A stretch of DNA of 10,055 bases, taken from positions 1 to 10,055 of the forward strand of contig JAIEOG010000345.1 of NCBI GenBank assembly GCA_019750655.1, written 5' to 3'. Under the pieces are notes generated by a model. It was not told the DNA's origin and made no database searches. It worked only from the letters and a program-made list of their open reading frames with translations. Positions 1 to 5,599 of this stretch are shown piece by piece. Made by a program: the position numbers and the translations under genes. Positions within the stretch are counted from its first letter, which is position 1; each line of letters starts with the position of its first letter. This DNA comes from a bacterium (lineage in GTDB: Bacteria > Bdellovibrionota > FAC87 > UBA2466).

Positions 1-138
1 CGCGAGGAAAAAGCGCTTCAGGTTTCTTTGAACTGCCAGAACCTGGTCCCGGTAAAAGGCCTTTCGCTCAAGCAAAAGGTGCAGACGCGGCTCAATGTGC
101 GTCTGACGGAACCGGCGCGCTGCGTACCCGAGAAATAA
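1..138 (+). CDS. C-terminal end of an unidentified protein (partial)
   Basis: Frame 1 is open from the first base of the window to a TAA stop at 136-138, giving 45 residues that end in ARCVPEK. The piece mixes charged and polar residues (REEKALQVSL, then a stretch around NCQNLVPVKG) with no membrane segment. Two cysteines are visible, which would fit a secreted or periplasmic protein, but this is weak. Its last 47 bases overlap the 3' end of the convergent membrane-protein gene on the minus strand. I do not recognise the family. The frame could be a chance opening, but its composition looks protein-like and a neighbouring plus-strand gene ending here is the simplest reading. Confidence 0.5.
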   Translation, partial: REEKALQVSLNCQNLVPVKGLSLKQKVQTRLNVRLTEPARCVPEK

Positions 139-1087
139 AGTCGCGGCCTTCGCGCGCGAGACGCAAGCGGCGCCGCACTTCCCAAGCATTTAAGAAAACG
201 CCCAAGGTGTTAGTGAAGAGCGTTAGCTGCGCTTCAACCGAAGCGTCTGCGCTCCAGAAAATAAACAGCGCTTGAGCCATCAGAGCACCCTGCACCACTC
301 CCGAGACCAACAAAAACGCCTTCTGTCCAAAGACATCCATGCGTCCATAGAAATACAACAGCCCTAGGTAACCAATGGCGTTGAGATTCGGCGAAACCAA
401 ACCAGCGGCTGTGGAATCCCCAAACCACGCCGCCACCGCAGCGCCCGCACTTCCTAGAGCGAGAAATCCGAGAGCCAGGCGGTACAAACCATTGAGCGCC
501 GTCGCGCGCGCGGAACGCGAGAGCGGGCTAAAGATCGCCAGCGCCACGGCCAAGCCACAACAGAGCGTGCGCACGGTATAGACCTGCGTGCCTTCCGCGG
601 CGTAAACCCAAAGGGGCGATAAGGGGCCTAAGATATCGTCTACGACAAACAGACTCGCGAAGACGAAAAGCCCAATACCAATCGAGAGAATCCCGCGTTC
701 ACCCGTGCGCCAGAATAGCGCCACTGGAATGGCGAACGCCGCAAAGAGCAGCAGCGAGATATCCAAAGCGTGGACGGCTAAACGGTAATCCCCCACCCAA
801 TACGCAAAGCTCGCGATCGGAAGCACCCAGAGTGCGACGATGGGGAGGAGCTTGCGCAGTGGCATCGCCTTTTTGAGTAAATGTGCATTCGTGAAAGGCG
901 CAACGAGCGCGCGGTGCACCACCAAGACCAGCACCGGCAAAGCGCCGGCAAACATCCAGAGCGGCCCGGGAGTCAACATCCTGGGCCCAGGGTAAAAGCC
1001 CACCCAGGAAAACAAAGCCGCAAGCGGCAGGTACGCAAACAAAACCAGAAAGCAGGCAAACCCCAAAAGCCAGACCTGTGCGCCCAT
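92..1087 (-). CDS. polytopic inner-membrane protein of unknown function
   Basis: This encodes about 331 residues that are almost entirely hydrophobic. I count nine to ten probable membrane helices, near residues 5-28, 43-62, 78-98, 104-126, 132-150, 172-188, 202-222, 235-250, 256-279 and 285-302. A basic, soluble C-terminal tail (AWEVRRRLRLAREGR onward) fits a cytoplasmic end by the positive-inside rule. No catalytic motif or known transporter signature was found. The start at 1087 (MGAQVW) was chosen because a run of six G lies just upstream and a perfect TATAAT lies at 1104-1109 on this strand. The frame stays open to 1261, but a longer start would put coding sequence across that promoter and into the divergent gene. 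The gene overlaps the end of the convergent upstream gene by 47 bases. Confidence 0.75.
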   Translation of the reverse strand: MGAQVWLLGFACFLVLFAYLPLAALFSWVGFYPGPRMLTPGPLWMFAGALPVLVLVVHRALVAPFTNAHLLKKAMPLRKLLPIVALWVLPIASFAYWVGDYRLAVHALDISLLLFAAFAIPVALFWRTGERGILSIGIGLFVFASLFVVDDILGPLSPLWVYAAEGTQVYTVRTLCCGLAVALAIFSPLSRSARATALNGLYRLALGFLALGSAGAAVAAWFGDSTAAGLVSPNLNAIGYLGLLYFYGRMDVFGQKAFLLVSGVVQGALMAQALFIFWSADASVEAQLTLFTNTLGVFLNAWEVRRRLRLAREGRDFISRVRSAPVPSDAH

Positions 1088-1103
1088 ATTCCCCCCGTCT
1101 CGG

Positions 1104-1111
1104 ATTATACT
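1104..1111. promoter_or_regulatory. overlapping divergent -10 elements
   Basis: On the minus strand 1104-1109 reads TATAAT, a perfect -10 hexamer, about 17 bases before the ATG at 1087. On the plus strand 1106-1111 reads TATACT, one mismatch from consensus, about 29 bases before the plus-strand start at 1140. The two hexamers share four base pairs, so one AT-rich core could serve both divergent genes. No convincing -35 was found at the right distance for either direction, so assignment rests on the -10 alone. Confidence 0.45.
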
Positions 1112-1139
1112 GCTGCCGATCAGAACAACTAGGAGTAAA

Positions 1140-2120
1140 TTGTTCGCCATGAACCGACGCACACCGGCTCCTGCTGAACTCTTTTTCCGCGGCCGCCCTG
1201 GCGATATGCGCTTGGGCGAATGGGTGAACTCTGCGGCACCGGCGCGGCAGACTTTTGTCATCCTGGGTTACCCCGACGATCAGGGCGTGCGGCTAAACCG
1301 TGGGCGCGCAGGTGCTGCGGCAGGGCCAGATGGTTTCCGCAAACACTTTTATAAACTCACCCCACCCGCAGATTTCGAATGGTCCGGCCGCGTGGCACTT
1401 CAGGACTGGGGCAATTCCCACGTCGTCACGGGCATTCAAGAGACACACGCGATTGCTGAAGGCAATGCCGCGGAAATTGCGGCACAGGGGGCTCTAGGCA
1501 TCTTGATCGGCGGAGGCCATGACTTTGCCGCCCCTAGCTTCAAAGGTTTTCGCTCGAGCGCGCCTCGCGCGCGTTGGGGCCTTTTGAATATCGATCCCCA
1601 CTTAGATACGCGCGAACGCGAAGGCAGCGGGTTGCATAGTGGCAATCCATTCCGCGAACTCTTGGAATCCGGTGCCTTGAAAGGCCAGGATCTGGTGCAG
1701 TTTGGCGCCCGCGCCAACCGCAATTCGAAAACCAGCTGGGAGTTTTGCCAGAGACAGGGCGTTTCAATCCAAACCTTAGAAACAATCCGCTCCAAACCCA
1801 GCGCACTGGCGTTTTACCGCGGCCTTTTGAAAAAATTGGCGAGCCGTTGCCCAAACGTGGGCGTGACGATCGATCTCGATAGCTGTTGCGAAGCAGAAGG
1901 AACGAGCGCCGCGCCCGTTCTAGGGTTTTCGGCCTGGGAACTTTGCCAGTTTGCACGGGCCGCGGGCGAGATTCCGGGCGTGCGCTACCTCGAGCTTGCC
2001 GAGGGCGCACCGGCCCTGGACAACGCAGAACGGGTGAGCCGCATCTCCGCCGAAATCGCGTTTGCGTTTTTGGATGGAAAAGCTCACACAAAACTGAAAA
2101 TCGCTAAAAAACGCAGATAA
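1140..2120 (+). CDS. formimidoylglutamase/arginase-family (ureohydrolase) metal enzyme
   Basis: This is a 326-residue protein of the arginase/agmatinase/HutG fold, cytoplasmic, with a predicted dimanganese site hydrolysing a guanidino or formimino group. The six expected metal ligands are present: His127 (GGGHD), Asp152, His154 and Asp156 (DPHLD), and Asp245 and Asp247 (TIDLD). The HSGNPFREL stretch at 166-174 and GYPDDQGVRLNRGRAGAAAGPD near residues 43-64 resemble formimidoylglutamases (HutG) more than arginases. After the second metal motif the usual DP or APGVSAP loop is replaced by SCCEAEGTSAAP, so the substrate is uncertain. No other histidine-degradation gene is nearby. AGGAG at 1131-1135 lies 4 bases before TTG 1140 and 13 before ATG 1149. 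Neither spacing is ideal; TTG is slightly preferred. The protein ends in a basic tail, KLKIAKKRR. Confidence 0.85.
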   Translation: MFAMNRRTPAPAELFFRGRPGDMRLGEWVNSAAPARQTFVILGYPDDQGVRLNRGRAGAAAGPDGFRKHFYKLTPPADFEWSGRVALQDWGNSHVVTGIQETHAIAEGNAAEIAAQGALGILIGGGHDFAAPSFKGFRSSAPRARWGLLNIDPHLDTREREGSGLHSGNPFRELLESGALKGQDLVQFGARANRNSKTSWEFCQRQGVSIQTLETIRSKPSALAFYRGLLKKLASRCPNVGVTIDLDSCCEAEGTSAAPVLGFSAWELCQFARAAGEIPGVRYLELAEGAPALDNAERVSRISAEIAFAFLDGKAHTKLKIAKKRR

Positions 2121-2146
2121 AAGCGGAAAAGAAGGACTTTTAATTC
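2097..2146. other. AT-rich stretch beside the DnaA boxes (possible unwinding element)
   Basis: This stretch is clearly richer in A and T than the surrounding genes and lies directly left of an inverted pair of DnaA boxes. It covers the last codons of the HutG-like gene and the start of the spacer. An AT-rich segment next to DnaA boxes is the usual layout of a DNA unwinding element, but no experimentally recognisable repeat of the unwinding type was identified, so this is only a position-based suggestion. Confidence 0.3.
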
Positions 2147-2165
2147 ATCCACAGGCTGTGGATAA
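2145..2165. promoter_or_regulatory. inverted pair of DnaA boxes
   Basis: TGTGGATAA at 2157-2165 is a perfect DnaA box (TTATCCACA) on the minus strand. TCATCCACA at 2145-2153 is an 8/9 match on the plus strand. The two face each other across three bases (GGC), forming a near-palindrome. With the box at 2282-2290 they make a cluster in the spacer upstream of dnaA, supporting DnaA binding for autoregulation or origin function. Confidence 0.75.
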
Positions 2166-2281
2166 GATCCGTAACTCACTGTAATCACGAAGCTAACAAA
2201 ATCGAAATGCGAGAACCGCCACCCATAAGGATCTTCGCACAACACCACACGTCAACCCATGCAGTTTCAACCATTTACGCC

Positions 2282-2290
2282 TGTGGATAA
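2282..2290 (-). promoter_or_regulatory. DnaA box, perfect match
   Basis: TGTGGATAA is a perfect minus-strand DnaA box (TTATCCACA), about 90 bases before the dnaA start. One base later, at 2292-2305, comes the perfect palindrome CACTCGATCGAGTG. A weaker 7/9 box, TTGTCCAAA at 2331-2339, lies closer to the gene on the plus strand. Confidence 0.75.
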
Positions 2291-2291
2291 A

Positions 2292-2305
2292 CACTCGATC
2301 GAGTG
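2292..2305. repeat. 14-bp perfect palindrome
   Basis: CACTCGATCGAGTG is its own reverse complement. It sits one base from a perfect DnaA box and about 75 bases before dnaA. Such a dyad is the right size for a dimeric regulator's operator, but no regulator is known from the sequence. Confidence 0.5.
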
Positions 2306-2330
2306 GTGAGATTCAGCAATCCAGCCGAGT

Positions 2331-2360
2331 TTGTCCAAATCCCCGGGCTACCGATATAAA
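2331..2360 (+). promoter_or_regulatory. candidate dnaA promoter
   Basis: TTGTCC at 2331-2336 and TATAAA at 2355-2360 are separated by 18 bases and match sigma-70-type -35 and -10 hexamers moderately (4/6 and 5/6). Transcription would begin near 2367, leaving a very short leader before the ATG at 2383. The -35 overlaps a 7/9 DnaA box (2331-2339), which would allow DnaA to repress its own gene. Confidence 0.4.
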
Positions 2361-2382
2361 CACGGTTTGCGTATTGGGTAAC

Positions 2383-3807
2383 ATGCAGCTTGATTGGGAC
2401 GCCGCGATAAATTCCATTAGGGAATCACTCCCCCAGACCCAGTTTCAAAACTGGTTCTCGCCGGTGGAGTTTATTCGAAGCAACGCCACCAGTGTGGTCT
2501 TAGGAGTTCCCAGCCGCTTCCACGAAGACTGGTTACGCAACCATTACGCCGAGCAAATCCGCCGCGCCATCCAGAACCAATGCGGATCTTCGCTCCAACT
2601 CGAGTTTGAAATCCAAATCCGTGAAGAAAACGAACAAGCAGCCCAAGCCGCTATACCCAAGGCGTCGACGGCTCCCGTTGTTCCGGAGCGCCCACCGCTG
2701 CGCTTGATCACGGCTGAGGAGAAAGCCCCTGAACCCGAGGCCCTTCCCGAGGCGCCTCAAATACCTCCGTTCCACCACCCTCTCTTCGAATTACCGTTTA
2801 ACCGCGTTGCCTATCAATGCATGGGCATGTTCGCGGAATCGCGTGAAATGGTGTTCAACCCGCTCGTTATTCTGGGCGGAGTGGGCATGGGCAAAACGCA
2901 TTTGCTATCAGAGCTCGCCACTAAGCTGCATAGGCGGTCTCCCGAATTGCGCATCCGCTATACAAACGCGGAGTCATTCACGTACGAGTACGTCCAGCAC
3001 ATCCGGTCAAAAGATCTGCTGGACTTTAAAAAGACGTACGCCGAAAGAACCGACGTACTGCTTTTCGATGATATCCACGGCCTGGAAAAGAAAAGCAGCA
3101 CCCAAGAAGTCTTGCTGCACATCTTTAACGAGATCGTCGCGCGTGGGGGCCGCATTGCCTTCACTTCGGCGGTTTCGCCCGGGCGGCTGGAAAACTTCCT
3201 CGAGCCCTTGAAATCGCGGCTCACTTCGGGCGTTACGGCGGAAATCAAGCCGTTGGCCTTCGAAGAGAAGGTGGAATTGCTCAACCGCTTTGCGGCGCAT
3301 AACCACATCGCGATTGATGGCCCGGTCGTACGTTCACTGGCCGACAAGGGCCAGAAAGACATCCGGGAGCTGATGGGCACTCTCTTGCGCGTGCACTTAC
3401 AGTGCAAGCTAGAGAATCGCCCCCTCACGGGTGAGTTCTTGGCGGAGGAGTCCATCGGGCACGATGCCCCCCGCGAAGCCATTACGATGTCAGAAATCGT
3501 TTCGCTTGTGGAACACCACCTCGGCGTTCCTCGGTCGGAACTCGTTTCTAAATCGCGCAAAGGCACAACCAACTGGGCGCGTCAGGTAGCGATGTACCTC
3601 GCCCGCATGGCAACACTGCTCTCGCTCGAAGAAATCGGCAAAACATTCGACCGCGACCACGCCACCGTCATTCACGCCTTCGAAAAGGTGAAAGAAACGA
3701 TGGCCACGCAACCCACGCGCAAGTACGAAGTCGAATTCCTCAAGCGCAAACTGCAATCGCGCACACCACGGCCTTTAGGCGACAACACGGACTTCCCGTT
3801 CACTTGA
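2383..3807 (+). CDS. dnaA: chromosomal replication initiator DnaA (divergent)
   Basis: DnaA is the AAA+ ATPase that binds DnaA boxes and opens the origin; this copy has all four domains in 474 residues. Domain I is at about 1-75 (WDAAINSIRESL, then FQNWF). A Pro/Glu/Ala-rich linker runs from about 85 to 130. The AAA+ core has Walker A GGVGMGKT at 165-172, Walker B LLFDD at 226-230, a box VII arginine in LKSRL (Arg279) and sensor II DIREL (Arg328). Domain IV, about 365-474, keeps Arg392, Arg400-Gln401 and the RDHATV signature at 424-429. Departures from the common form are a sensor I TSD that reads TSA, the first box VII arginine replaced by proline, and a signature with DHAT instead of DHTT and one glycine fewer. 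ATG 2383 was chosen because the protein then begins MQLDWD like other DnaA N-termini; TTG 2374 is also in frame. Neither has a clear ribosome-binding site. No dnaN follows. Confidence 0.92.
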   Translation: MQLDWDAAINSIRESLPQTQFQNWFSPVEFIRSNATSVVLGVPSRFHEDWLRNHYAEQIRRAIQNQCGSSLQLEFEIQIREENEQAAQAAIPKASTAPVVPERPPLRLITAEEKAPEPEALPEAPQIPPFHHPLFELPFNRVAYQCMGMFAESREMVFNPLVILGGVGMGKTHLLSELATKLHRRSPELRIRYTNAESFTYEYVQHIRSKDLLDFKKTYAERTDVLLFDDIHGLEKKSSTQEVLLHIFNEIVARGGRIAFTSAVSPGRLENFLEPLKSRLTSGVTAEIKPLAFEEKVELLNRFAAHNHIAIDGPVVRSLADKGQKDIRELMGTLLRVHLQCKLENRPLTGEFLAEESIGHDAPREAITMSEIVSLVEHHLGVPRSELVSKSRKGTTNWARQVAMYLARMATLLSLEEIGKTFDRDHATVIHAFEKVKETMATQPTRKYEVEFLKRKLQSRTPRPLGDNTDFPFT

Positions 3808-3837
3808 CATTCCTCTGACCGCGGGCGACGAAGCGGC

Positions 3838-4269
3838 ATGGGCAACCTCTACCTCGTTTCTAAGAGCTTACACATCATTAGCATCGTCGCCTGGATGGCG
3901 GGCGTGCTCTATCTCTACCGGCTTTTTGTGTACCACTCGCAGGAAACGGAAGCCGTGGTGAAGAAGCGGTTCGAGATCATGGAATTGCGCTTGTTCCAGT
4001 ACATCACGCGCCCGGCGGCGGTAGCGGCTTTGGTATTTGGGTTTTGGATGCTTTACCTGGCGCCGGATTTACTTAAGGCCCCTTGGATGCATGCGAAGCT
4101 GCTTCTGGTGATGGGGCTTCTGCACTACACGTTCTTCGCGAAGCGCTATATGCGCCAGCTCGCGGCCGGCACGTGCAAAACCTCGACGAAGACGTTCCGC
4201 ATCCTCAATGAGGTGCCGACGTTGCTCTTGATTCTGATTGTCTTCTTGGTCGTGCTAAAGCCGTTCTAA
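3838..4269 (+). CDS. hemJ: HemJ-like protoporphyrinogen IX oxidase (UPF0093/CopD-type membrane protein)
   Basis: This 143-residue protein has four probable membrane helices, near residues 8-30, 57-76, 86-105 and 126-142. The conserved HemJ landmarks are visible: LHIISIVAWMAGVLYLYRLFVYH at 11-33 (His12, Trp19, His33), a WMHAKLLLV motif at 83-91 and RILNEVPTLLL at 121-131. Length and layout match the family, which oxidises protoporphyrinogen IX to protoporphyrin IX in the cytoplasmic membrane for heme synthesis. It starts 30 bases after dnaA and is probably co-transcribed with it, although no strong ribosome-binding site precedes the ATG. Its stop overlaps the stop of the convergent histone-fold gene by 4 bases. 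No other heme-biosynthesis gene is in the window. Confidence 0.85.
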   Translation: MGNLYLVSKSLHIISIVAWMAGVLYLYRLFVYHSQETEAVVKKRFEIMELRLFQYITRPAAVAALVFGFWMLYLAPDLLKAPWMHAKLLLVMGLLHYTFFAKRYMRQLAAGTCKTSTKTFRILNEVPTLLLILIVFLVVLKPF

Positions 4270-4727
4270 AAATCGCGATCCATGAGCGTCTTGCGGCCAT
4301 CCGCCCGTGCTTGATCGATCGCGCGGTCGCAGAGGCCTTTGATCTTGTCCGTCAGCACATCGTAAACACTGGCGCTGGTATTCATCCCGGACCGCTCCGA
4401 CACGTACTTACGTACCTTGGAAACAACAACGAGGACTTCTTCGTCCACACTCGTCGATCCCCCCGAAGCCGCAGCTGCCCCCGGAGCTGAAGTAATGATG
4501 CGCTTCACAGGTGCCGGCGCCTCTGGAGTCCGTGGGGCGGTGCGCTCTAGCGCGCCAGCGCTGTCAGGACGGTGCCGCTCCACCGGCACATGGGCGTCCC
4601 AGCACCCCACGCTACAGAACGCATAGTTCGTTACTTTCGACTGGCAAGTCGAAACCGAGCAGGCGTAATAACGCCCGCCCAAAGGAATGTCTTTTTTACA
4701 GCTGCTGCACTTGCGCCAGATTTCCAT
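4266..4727 (-). CDS. zinc finger - histone-fold fusion protein (bacterial histone)
   Basis: This 153-residue protein has three parts. Residues 7-52 form a Cys/His cluster (Cys7, Cys10, Cys23, Cys28, Cys38, Cys42, His46, His52) resembling a two-zinc ZZ-, MYND- or HIT-type finger. Residues 53-95 are a Pro/Ala/Ser linker with several basic residues. Residues 96-153 read as a single histone fold: helix 1 (EVLVVVSKVRKYVSE), loop 1 (GMNTSAS), helix 2 (VYDVLTDKIKGLCDRAI), then loop 2. RADGRKTLMDRDF at 141-153 lines up with the archaeal histone segment ending GRKTIKAEDI. It keeps the Arg-Lys-Thr of the DNA-binding loop and the Arg145-Asp152 pair spaced as in archaeal histones. The protein ends at Phe153, so helix 3 is essentially absent. 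A role in DNA binding or nucleoid organisation is inferred. The gene lies 24 bases downstream of the tlpA-like gene, likely in one operon; no clear ribosome-binding site precedes its ATG. Confidence 0.85.
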   Translation of the reverse strand: MEIWRKCSSCKKDIPLGGRYYACSVSTCQSKVTNYAFCSVGCWDAHVPVERHRPDSAGALERTAPRTPEAPAPVKRIITSAPGAAAASGGSTSVDEEVLVVVSKVRKYVSERSGMNTSASVYDVLTDKIKGLCDRAIDQARADGRKTLMDRDF

Positions 4728-4751
4728 GGCAACAAGTCTACTGGCCCGAGC

Positions 4752-5531
4752 CTACTTCGCCAATGCCTTAACGATGGCGCGTTCGACTTGTTGAGTGCTA
4801 CCCAACCGCAGTGTCGCAAGCGTGCCGTCTTTGTTCACGACGAAAAGGGCCGGGATTCCGCTTACGCGGAAACGGCGGGTCGCCCCACGCTGCGAAGCTT
4901 GATCCGTGTGGAAAATCTGCGGCCACGTCATGGGATCGGCCAAGTCCTGGCCATTTCTATCCTTGGTGTTTTTGTGCACGTAGTTGCGCAAAGCACTGAC
5001 ATTGGAGTCCTGGCTAACGCCAACGAACTCAACACCTTTGTCCTTGTAACGCGAATAAAGCCGCCGAAGGGCCGGGGTCATCTGCGTGCACGGGCCACAC
5101 CACGTCGCCCAGAAATCAATTACGACGACTTTGCCGTTCAAGCTGGAAATATCGAAGTCCGTGCCATCCATGAGAGGGCCAGACAACTCCACCGCCTCGC
5201 CGACATCTTGAAATGCATCCGCCAGCAGGTTGAAAACGGGGTGTTCAGGCAAAATCTCCGCTGCCAAGGAAGCCGTCTTGCGTGCGCCTTCTGAATCATC
5301 TGCACACTGGTTCAAAACGTAATCCACAATCGCCTTCACAGCGGTCTGCTCACTGAGCTTCTTGTCTTGGAGTAGCAGTTTTACGTCTGCCAGAAAGGGT
5401 TCCGGCTTTGCAGTCTCGATAGATTGAAAAAGGGCTTCCACAGGATCGACCGGAGGAGCCGCTGGCTCCTGGGCAACCCCCACCAAACCCGCGAAAAGGC
5501 CAAGGGACAAAGCAAACCGGCGAAGTAGCAT
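4752..5531 (-). CDS. exported TlpA-like thioredoxin-family protein
   Basis: This 259-residue protein has an N-terminal signal peptide (MLLRRFALSLGLFAGLVGVA, with cleavage plausible near residue 20). A mostly helical region of about 95 residues follows, then a C-terminal thioredoxin fold of the TlpA/ResA/AhpC-TSA type. The redox motif FWATWCGPC has its cysteines at 145 and 148, and the cis-proline loop is GIPALFVV (Pro227). A periplasmic thiol-disulfide role is expected; partners are unknown. The start at 5531 is chosen because AGGAG at 5538-5542 sits 6 bases away and a signal peptide begins there; the frame is open to 5570 but lacks both. It is divergent from xseA, and the histone-fold gene follows 24 bases downstream on the same strand. 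No confident promoter hexamers were found in the short divergent spacer. Confidence 0.88.
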   Translation of the reverse strand: MLLRRFALSLGLFAGLVGVAQEPAAPPVDPVEALFQSIETAKPEPFLADVKLLLQDKKLSEQTAVKAIVDYVLNQCADDSEGARKTASLAAEILPEHPVFNLLADAFQDVGEAVELSGPLMDGTDFDISSLNGKVVVIDFWATWCGPCTQMTPALRRLYSRYKDKGVEFVGVSQDSNVSALRNYVHKNTKDRNGQDLADPMTWPQIFHTDQASQRGATRRFRVSGIPALFVVNKDGTLATLRLGSTQQVERAIVKALAK

Positions 5532-5537
5532 CGTTCT

Positions 5538-5542
5538 CTCCT
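5538..5542 (-). promoter_or_regulatory. ribosome-binding site deciding the tlpA-like start
   Basis: AGGAG on the minus strand (within GGAAAGGAGAGAACG) lies 6 bases before the ATG at 5531. It makes that codon, which begins a signal peptide, the start rather than the open extension to 5570. Confidence 0.8.
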
Positions 5543-5599
5543 TTCCTAAAGCGGTACCACACCTTGCCAACCGCCGCCACGCCGCATACTTCCAAAGGA

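Noticed and set aside
1088..1261. N-terminal extension of the minus-strand membrane protein
   Set aside because: The extra 58 residues would overlap the HutG-like gene, are polar and basic, and cross a perfect TATAAT and a G-rich ribosome-binding site that point to the start at 1087.
1540..2091. 183-codon open frame on the minus strand
   Set aside because: It lies opposite the HutG-like gene, whose metal motifs prove its frame; the antisense product is Arg/Pro-rich and shows no domain.
2127..2141. possible terminator hairpin after the HutG-like gene
   Set aside because: AAAAG and CTTTT can pair around five bases, but the stem is only five A/T-rich pairs with no following T run, too weak for an intrinsic terminator.
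2958..3572. 204-codon open frame on the minus strand
   Set aside because: It is antisense to the AAA+ core of DnaA and its Ser/Arg-rich product has no recognisable feature.
4572..5294. 240-codon open frame on the plus strand
   Set aside because: It runs antisense across the histone-fold and tlpA-like genes, both of which have recognisable domains; its own product has none.
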